Source: Candidatus Saccharimonadales bacterium (GTDB lineage: Bacteria; Patescibacteriota; Saccharimonadia; Saccharimonadales; Saccharimonadaceae). From it: a stretch of 8,889 nt of DNA. Every line of letters starts with the position of its first letter. Position 1 is the stretch's first letter. Below are positions 5,596 to 8,889 of this stretch, one piece after another. The stretch covers positions 1 to 8,889 of the forward strand of contig JASLDG010000036.1 in the NCBI GenBank assembly GCA_030146045.1. The letters are read 5' to 3'. The notes below the pieces were generated by a model. It was not told where the DNA came from, ran no database searches, and saw only the letters and a list, made by a program, of their open reading frames with translations. The position numbers and the translations under genes are program-made.

Positions 5596-6432
5596 ATGGG
5601 GGTAAATATACGTGAACGATTAAAGGCGCTGCATATTGCAGCTTTTGCATTTGTTCTGGCTGGTGTTGGTATTGTGAGCGGGGTGGCTGTTTTTGGCGGT
5701 CAACAAGCGCAGGCAGCTGGGCAATGTGTTGATTATATTTATAGCCGTGGCGGTGTTGCAAACTGTATTATTAATATCCAAAAAATTATTAACGCGTCTG
5801 GCGTGACAGGACAGATCACTGCTGACGGCGCGTTTGGGCCACTGACGGAAAACGCCGTCAAGGCTTTTCAGGCGAATCGTGGCATTGCTGCTGATGGCGT
5901 TGTTGGCGTGCAAACCTGGAAAAAACTATGTGCAGTGACGCAAGCCGCCGCTACCGCTCCAAAGCAAGCGTCGGGATGTCCGGCTCCAGTGCCGACAACC
6001 GGCTGGACAAAGGTAGCTTGGGGAAGTACGACAACAGGCACTGCTGCCGCAAGCGCTACGATATACGCATGTAAGATTCCGGTAACATCAACGACCTTCC
6101 AGATTCGCAGCAAGACGTCACTCACTTCAGTGACTGGCACGCAACAGTTTAGAGCTCATCTTAACGCCATGGGGTCAAACTATCTTGCAACCACAGCCAA
6201 TAACAATGCACTCGCAACATTTACGGGCAGTACCGGTACGAATTACCAGCTGACAACCAGCGCTAGTAGTCGGAGCGATAAGGGTTATGCCATAGCAACC
6301 GATAGTGTCACTGCGACAGCCTACCTCGTTGCGCCAGGTGGGGGCTCTGTTTCTGGCATTGCTTCAACAAGCGCCAACTTTGGTACGGCGCTCAGTCGAC
6401 CACTCAAGGTCTCGCAACTCATTAATTGCTAG
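5596..6432 (+). CDS. Secreted peptidoglycan-binding-domain protein
   Basis: A 278-aa exported protein. Residues 1-9 are basic, 11-34 hydrophobic, and AQAA at 38-41 looks like a signal peptidase I site. Residues 44-112 form a PG_binding_1 domain (three-helix peptidoglycan binder): DGAFGPLTENAVKAFQ at 77-92 and DGVVGVQTWKKLC at 100-112 are the classic paired 'DG-x-x-G-x-x-T' repeats, and Cys44, Cys57 and Cys112 may be disulfide-linked. After an Ala-rich linker, residues 128-278 are a Thr/Ser/Ala-rich, probably beta-stranded region with Cys128, Cys159 and a terminal Cys278; I do not recognise it, and no hydrolase catalytic motif is visible. It therefore probably binds the cell wall of its own or a partner cell rather than cutting it, which is inference. 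The ATG follows AAGGAGG unusually closely (3 nt after GGAGG). Confidence 0.85.
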   Translation: MGVNIRERLKALHIAAFAFVLAGVGIVSGVAVFGGQQAQAAGQCVDYIYSRGGVANCIINIQKIINASGVTGQITADGAFGPLTENAVKAFQANRGIAADGVVGVQTWKKLCAVTQAAATAPKQASGCPAPVPTTGWTKVAWGSTTTGTAAASATIYACKIPVTSTTFQIRSKTSLTSVTGTQQFRAHLNAMGSNYLATTANNNALATFTGSTGTNYQLTTSASSRSDKGYAIATDSVTATAYLVAPGGGSVSGIASTSANFGTALSRPLKVSQLINC

Positions 6433-6451
6433 AGAGTAGTATAACGTGCAT

Positions 6452-6484
6452 GCAACAAGCCCGCTCTAGAAGCGGGCTTGTTGC
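6452..6484. terminator. Bidirectional terminator between convergent genes
   Basis: A perfect 14-bp stem (6452-6465 with 6471-6484) with loop CTAGA, placed between the stop codons of the peptidoglycan-binding gene (+) and the glycosylase gene (-). There is no long T run on either side, but the stem is the strongest in the window and its position serves both genes. Confidence 0.75.
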
Positions 6485-6486
6485 TA

Positions 6487-7119
6487 TTAGTTCGGTGTAT
6501 TATCGAGCGAGCGCCATAAGTGAAGACATGCGGTCGTACGATACGGTGCCCAGCGAGTCGCAAACTGTTCGAGTTCTCTGCGAGTAAAGGTACGCTCGTA
6601 AAGCTTTTCAACGGCGAGCTGAAGGCCACGGTCATCGGCTGCAAATACATCAGGTCGACCAAGCGTAAACATCAGAAACATCTGCGCGCTCCATACGCCG
6701 ATGCCTTTCACGCGGGTGAGTTCGGCGATAACATCATCGTCGCTGAGTGTCTCGAGATGGTCAAAAATGGCTGAATCTTCGATAAAATGCGTGGCGAGAT
6801 TGTGGAGATAGCTCCATTTTTGCCCGGAAAGTCCAATATGTTTACTATCGCTCTCGCTGAGAGATGCTACCGCGACCGGGTCGCAGTGCGTACGTGCTTC
6901 AAACCGACCAAAGATCGTGGTAGCTGCTTTGACAGATATTTGCTGCCCGATGATAGTTCGCGCAAGACTGGTAAAATGATCGCTCCGTTCGCGTTCATCA
7001 AGATGTCCGTGTGTATCGATCAGCGTGCCAAGGAGGGGATCGTGGGCAGCAAGGAATGACTCAGCCGTATGACTGCTCAGGTCGTCTGTTTGCGGTGAAG
7101 GTTTATTAAGCGGTGACAT
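6487..7119 (-). CDS. DNA-3-methyladenine glycosylase, AlkA-like (HhH-GPD)
   Basis: A 210-aa base-excision repair enzyme of the HhH-GPD superfamily, expected to remove alkylated bases such as 3-methyladenine from DNA. The core begins with LARTIIGQQISVKAATTIF (residues 52-70), typical of AlkA-type glycosylases. The helix-hairpin-helix is at about 137-145 (VKGIGVWSA), and the segment VFAADDRGL at 158-166 supplies the catalytic aspartate, most likely Asp163. Only two cysteines (79 and 198) are present, so the iron-sulfur cluster of MutY/Nth enzymes is absent, as expected for AlkA. The N-terminal AlkA subdomain is missing, giving the compact form common in small genomes. The start is fixed by TATACT ending 6 nt before the ATG, which predicts a leaderless mRNA. 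It is divergent from the SPFH gene. Confidence 0.92.
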   Translation of the reverse strand: MSPLNKPSPQTDDLSSHTAESFLAAHDPLLGTLIDTHGHLDERERSDHFTSLARTIIGQQISVKAATTIFGRFEARTHCDPVAVASLSESDSKHIGLSGQKWSYLHNLATHFIEDSAIFDHLETLSDDDVIAELTRVKGIGVWSAQMFLMFTLGRPDVFAADDRGLQLAVEKLYERTFTRRELEQFATRWAPYRTTACLHLWRSLDNTPN

Positions 7120-7125
7120 AATCTC

Positions 7126-7131
7126 AGTATA
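7126..7131 (-). promoter_or_regulatory. -10 box of the glycosylase gene (leaderless)
   Basis: On the minus strand: TATACT, then GAGATT, then ATG at 7119. The gap is 6 nt, so transcription is predicted to start on the A of the ATG. The box is part of the 8-bp palindrome AGTATACT (7126-7133), so a -10 hexamer is also present on the + strand. Confidence 0.6.
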
Positions 7132-7154
7132 CTACGCACTCCACGCGACTCTTG

Positions 7155-7163
7155 TGCTATACT
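7155..7163 (+). promoter_or_regulatory. Extended -10 promoter of the SPFH gene
   Basis: TGC-TATACT with the hexamer at 7158-7163. The predicted start is about 7170, giving a 24-nt leader that contains GGAGGG at 7183-7188. No convincing -35. Confidence 0.65.
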
Positions 7164-7193
7164 GACTGCAACAGTAGAAATTGGAGGGTGTAC

Positions 7194-7955
7194 GTGAATA
7201 ACGCGTCAGGAATAATAACAAAGAAACGCTTGATAGCGGGTGTGGTGCTCGTAGTAATTGTAGCAGGAGTCTTCAGTGCTGTGCGCATGGTTGGTACCGG
7301 TAAGATTGGTGTTGTGACGCAATACGGTAGAGTTACTGGTCGCGAACTGACTGAAGGCTTAAGTGTTGTGGCGCCGTTTGGTGTTAATAGTGTTTCGGTG
7401 TACGACATCAAGGTACAAAAAGAGGTTGCGGACACGCAGGCGGCGACAAAGGACCTACAAGATGTAACTGCAGAAGTTGTGCTAAACTACCATCTTAATC
7501 GGGGTCAGGTAAGTAAGATTCATCAAACGGTTGGTGCTTTGTACAAAGATAGAGTTATCTCGCCAGCACTTTCGGAAACGTTCAAGAGCGCAAGTGCGAA
7601 ATACAATGCCAGTGAACTCATTACTGAACGCGCAGTATTGAAAAAAGATGTCTATGACCAACTGCGTGATCGGCTCGAAAAGTATGGTGTTGTAGTTGAT
7701 GATGTCAGTATCACAAACTTCCGATTTTCAGATAGTTTTGCAAAAGCGATTGAAGACAAGCAAGTTGCCCAGCAAAACGCTGAGCGCGCCAAATTTAATC
7801 TCGAAGCTGCTCAAACTGACGCACAGGCCCAGGCGGCTCAGGCACAAACCCTGAGTGACAATTATCTCCGCAAACTTGCCATCGATAAGTGGGACGGCAA
7901 AATGCCATCGACTGTGGCGGGCGACGGTACAGTATTTAGTATTCCAACGCGGTAA
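7194..7955 (+). CDS. SPFH/band-7 (prohibitin-like) membrane protein
   Basis: A 253-aa protein of the SPFH family, whose members form ring-shaped membrane assemblies and scaffold or regulate membrane proteases. It has a short N-terminus, one membrane helix at about 13-31, then the band-7 domain (about 34-190) with family features: GxxGVVTQYGRV at 35-47, a GLSVVAPFG strand at 55-63, and RDRLEKYGVVVDDVSITNF at 158-176. A charged Ala/Gln-rich helix at about 184-220 (AIEDKQVAQQNAERAKFNLE) is the typical coiled coil, ending in the common DKWDGKMP motif at 231-238. I choose the GTG at 7194 because GGAGGG lies 5 nt before it; a longer frame from TTG at 7152 would begin upstream of the -10 hexamer. 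No NfeD partner gene is next to it. It converges on the DUF5652-like gene with 19 nt between stops and no terminator. Confidence 0.9.
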   Translation: MNNASGIITKKRLIAGVVLVVIVAGVFSAVRMVGTGKIGVVTQYGRVTGRELTEGLSVVAPFGVNSVSVYDIKVQKEVADTQAATKDLQDVTAEVVLNYHLNRGQVSKIHQTVGALYKDRVISPALSETFKSASAKYNASELITERAVLKKDVYDQLRDRLEKYGVVVDDVSITNFRFSDSFAKAIEDKQVAQQNAERAKFNLEAAQTDAQAQAAQAQTLSDNYLRKLAIDKWDGKMPSTVAGDGTVFSIPTR

Positions 7956-7974
7956 GGCGGTAGGCTGATAAGGG

Positions 7975-8223
7975 CTAAGCTGAGGTTTTGTCGTTCGGCT
8001 CGCTACTTCTGAAAAGGGTGCTTGCATTGAGCTTGCCAGCAATAATAAGAAAGATGATTTCCAAAATGCCGGCTGTGTTAACGAGCATTAAGATAATAAA
8101 CCACACGACTGACCCGCGACGAGCCGCGTGCCAGAGCGCAAGGCTTTTCCAAAACAATGTCCAGATGGCAAGGGGAATGATAATAAACCAAAGCCACGTA
8201 GGGAACGAAGTAAATGTATCCAT
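7975..8223 (-). CDS. Small two-helix membrane protein, DUF5652-like
   Basis: An 82-aa membrane protein of unknown role. Two hydrophobic segments (about residues 8-27 and 37-62) flank a tight loop LWHAARRGSVVWF. This 'WKxxALWxAARRGxxxWF...NTxGILxI' arrangement is what I recall of DUF5652, a family frequent in Saccharibacteria and other CPR bacteria. The tail (about 63-82) is polar. The frame stays open upstream to 8301, but the ATG at 8223 is chosen because TGC-TATACT ends 6 nt before it, so upstream codons would not be transcribed. The mRNA is predicted leaderless. It is divergent from the CapA-like gene and convergent with the SPFH gene. Confidence 0.8.
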   Translation of the reverse strand: MDTFTSFPTWLWFIIIPLAIWTLFWKSLALWHAARRGSVVWFIILMLVNTAGILEIIFLIIAGKLNASTLFRSSEPNDKTSA

Positions 8224-8229
8224 GCCCGC

Positions 8230-8238
8230 AGTATAGCA
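8230..8238 (-). promoter_or_regulatory. Extended -10 promoter of the DUF5652-like gene (leaderless)
   Basis: On the minus strand: TGC-TATACT, then GCGGGC, then ATG at 8223. The hexamer is at 8230-8235, and the 6-nt gap places the transcription start on the A of the start codon. Confidence 0.65.
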
Positions 8239-8268
8239 TGATGCGCAGTATTTGCGCGATAATGGGTG

Positions 8269-8274
8269 TATACT
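8269..8274 (+). promoter_or_regulatory. -10 box of the CapA-like gene (leaderless)
   Basis: TATACT, then GAAAAT, then ATG at 8281: again exactly 6 nt between -10 and ATG, with no Shine-Dalgarno. Confidence 0.6.
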
Positions 8275-8280
8275 GAAAAT

Positions 8281-8889
8281 ATGCTTGCAATCGCGCATCA
8301 TACATGGCGGCGATACAGATGGTATCTCATCGGTGGTGCACTATGCATGGCACTTGCTGGAGCTGGCATATATATGACCGCTCGTCCGCAGCCAGTTGTG
8401 CAGCCGACCGTCTCAAGCGAGGCGAGAACTTCTCGGCCAGCACAGCCTCGTGCACTTACGTCAAGAATGCTCATTATGGGAAATAGTTTTTGGGGGCGAT
8501 ATACGAATGACTGGGCAATGGCCCATCCGCTCAAGCAGGCCTATCCGTTTTCTCGACTGAATGAGTTTCATCGTGACCAGTATGATGCGTGGATTTCCGG
8601 GCTTGAATGCCCGACGGTGCCGGGATTGTCTATCTCATCAGCACAGATGGATGAAAAACTAGCATTTAATTGCGATCCATCGTACTTGGCTGAGGCAGCA
8701 AAGTGGTTTACGGCGTTTACACTCGCGAATAATCATACCGACAATCAGGGTACTGATGGGTTTACAACAACTCGCCAGCAACTCGATGCGCACCATATTC
8801 AGTATTTTGGACATTATGACCCACGCGTGACTGATGACGTGTGTGATATTATACGAGTGCCTGCGACGGTGACTCTCGACGATCAAAAG
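8281..8889 (+). CDS. CapA/PGA_cap-family protein, 5' part (partial)
   Basis: The frame is open from ATG 8281 to the right edge (203 codons, no stop). Residues 1-12 are basic and 14-33 form a membrane anchor, so the rest should be extracytoplasmic. A low-complexity linker (34-58) leads to the PGA_cap domain, a calcineurin-like metallophosphatase fold related to the CapA/PgsA proteins of poly-gamma-glutamate capsule synthesis. Family landmarks are MGNSFWGR at 66-73 (usual form GD-x-x-x-GR), SGLECP at 106-111 (usual N-L-E-x-P) and LANNHTDNQGTDG at 148-160, followed by the helix TTRQQLDAHHIQYFG at 163-177. The first landmark has Asn where Asp is usual. The start is supported by TATACT 6 nt upstream. 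Whether the cell makes poly-gamma-glutamate cannot be judged here, as no capB or capC neighbours are visible; the substrate may differ. Confidence 0.85.
   Translation, partial: MLAIAHHTWRRYRWYLIGGALCMALAGAGIYMTARPQPVVQPTVSSEARTSRPAQPRALTSRMLIMGNSFWGRYTNDWAMAHPLKQAYPFSRLNEFHRDQYDAWISGLECPTVPGLSISSAQMDEKLAFNCDPSYLAEAAKWFTAFTLANNHTDNQGTDGFTTTRQQLDAHHIQYFGHYDPRVTDDVCDIIRVPATVTLDDQK

Noticed and set aside
7152..7193. A 14-codon N-terminal extension of the SPFH protein from TTG 7152
   Set aside because: It would start upstream of the -10 hexamer at 7158-7163, contains the Shine-Dalgarno GGAGGG as codons, and is not hydrophobic or family-like. GTG 7194 is preferred.
8224..8301. A 26-codon extension of the DUF5652-like protein
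   Set aside because: It runs through the -10 box of the gene and into the CapA-like gene; the internal ATG at 8223 matches the family start and the leaderless pattern.
8304..8886. Short closed frames on both strands in the last 600 bases
   Set aside because: They are shadows of the CapA-like gene, whose frame is simply not closed within the window.

Overview
The window looks like a stretch of chromosome from a Candidatus Saccharibacteria (TM7, Patescibacteria/CPR) genome. The evidence is indirect: a DUF5652-type small membrane protein, a secreted PKD protein ending in LPTTGPGD plus a hydrophobic tail and RR, a peptidoglycan-binding secreted protein, short intergenic gaps, and consistent use of TAA, TAG and TGA as stops (so no sign of UGA recoding). 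I cannot assign a species. I see no rRNA or tRNA, CRISPR array or insertion sequence.

Layout. The left edge (2-205) carries the 3' end of an unidentified + strand gene. It converges on a DUF975-like multispanning membrane protein (218-1060, -). Divergent from that is a SpoU/TrmH-family RNA 2'-O-methyltransferase (1107-1715, +). A cell-surface block follows: a PKD/LPTTG-anchored protein (1789-3165), a candidate structured small RNA with its own promoter and terminator (3272-3412), and a single-pass membrane protein of unknown function (3462-4625). Next is a distinctly GC-rich self-contained unit (about 4739-5541): near-consensus promoter, leader hairpin, a 180-aa unknown gene, a heavily structured 3' region and a terminator. 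After it come a secreted peptidoglycan-binding protein (5596-6432, +), an AlkA-type DNA glycosylase (6487-7119, -), an SPFH/band-7 protein (7194-7955, +), the DUF5652-like protein (7975-8223, -), and the 5' part of a CapA/PGA_cap-family gene running off the right edge (8281-8889, +).

Expression logic. Genes fall into two 5'-end classes. Five genes (DUF975-like, TrmH-like, AlkA-like, DUF5652-like, CapA-like) have a -10 box (TATACT or TAGACT) ending only 6-8 nt before the ATG and no Shine-Dalgarno, which predicts leaderless mRNAs. The other five (PKD, the unknown membrane protein, the GC-rich gene, the peptidoglycan-binding protein, SPFH) have a Shine-Dalgarno; for three of these the mapped -10 predicts a leader of about 24-25 nt. 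Most genes appear to be single transcription units, so no multi-gene pathway can be read from the order; the common theme is cell envelope and surface, plus one DNA repair and one RNA modification enzyme.

The most promising undescribed elements are the 141-nt candidate RNA at 3272-3412 and the GC-rich cassette with its structured 3' region at 4739-5541.
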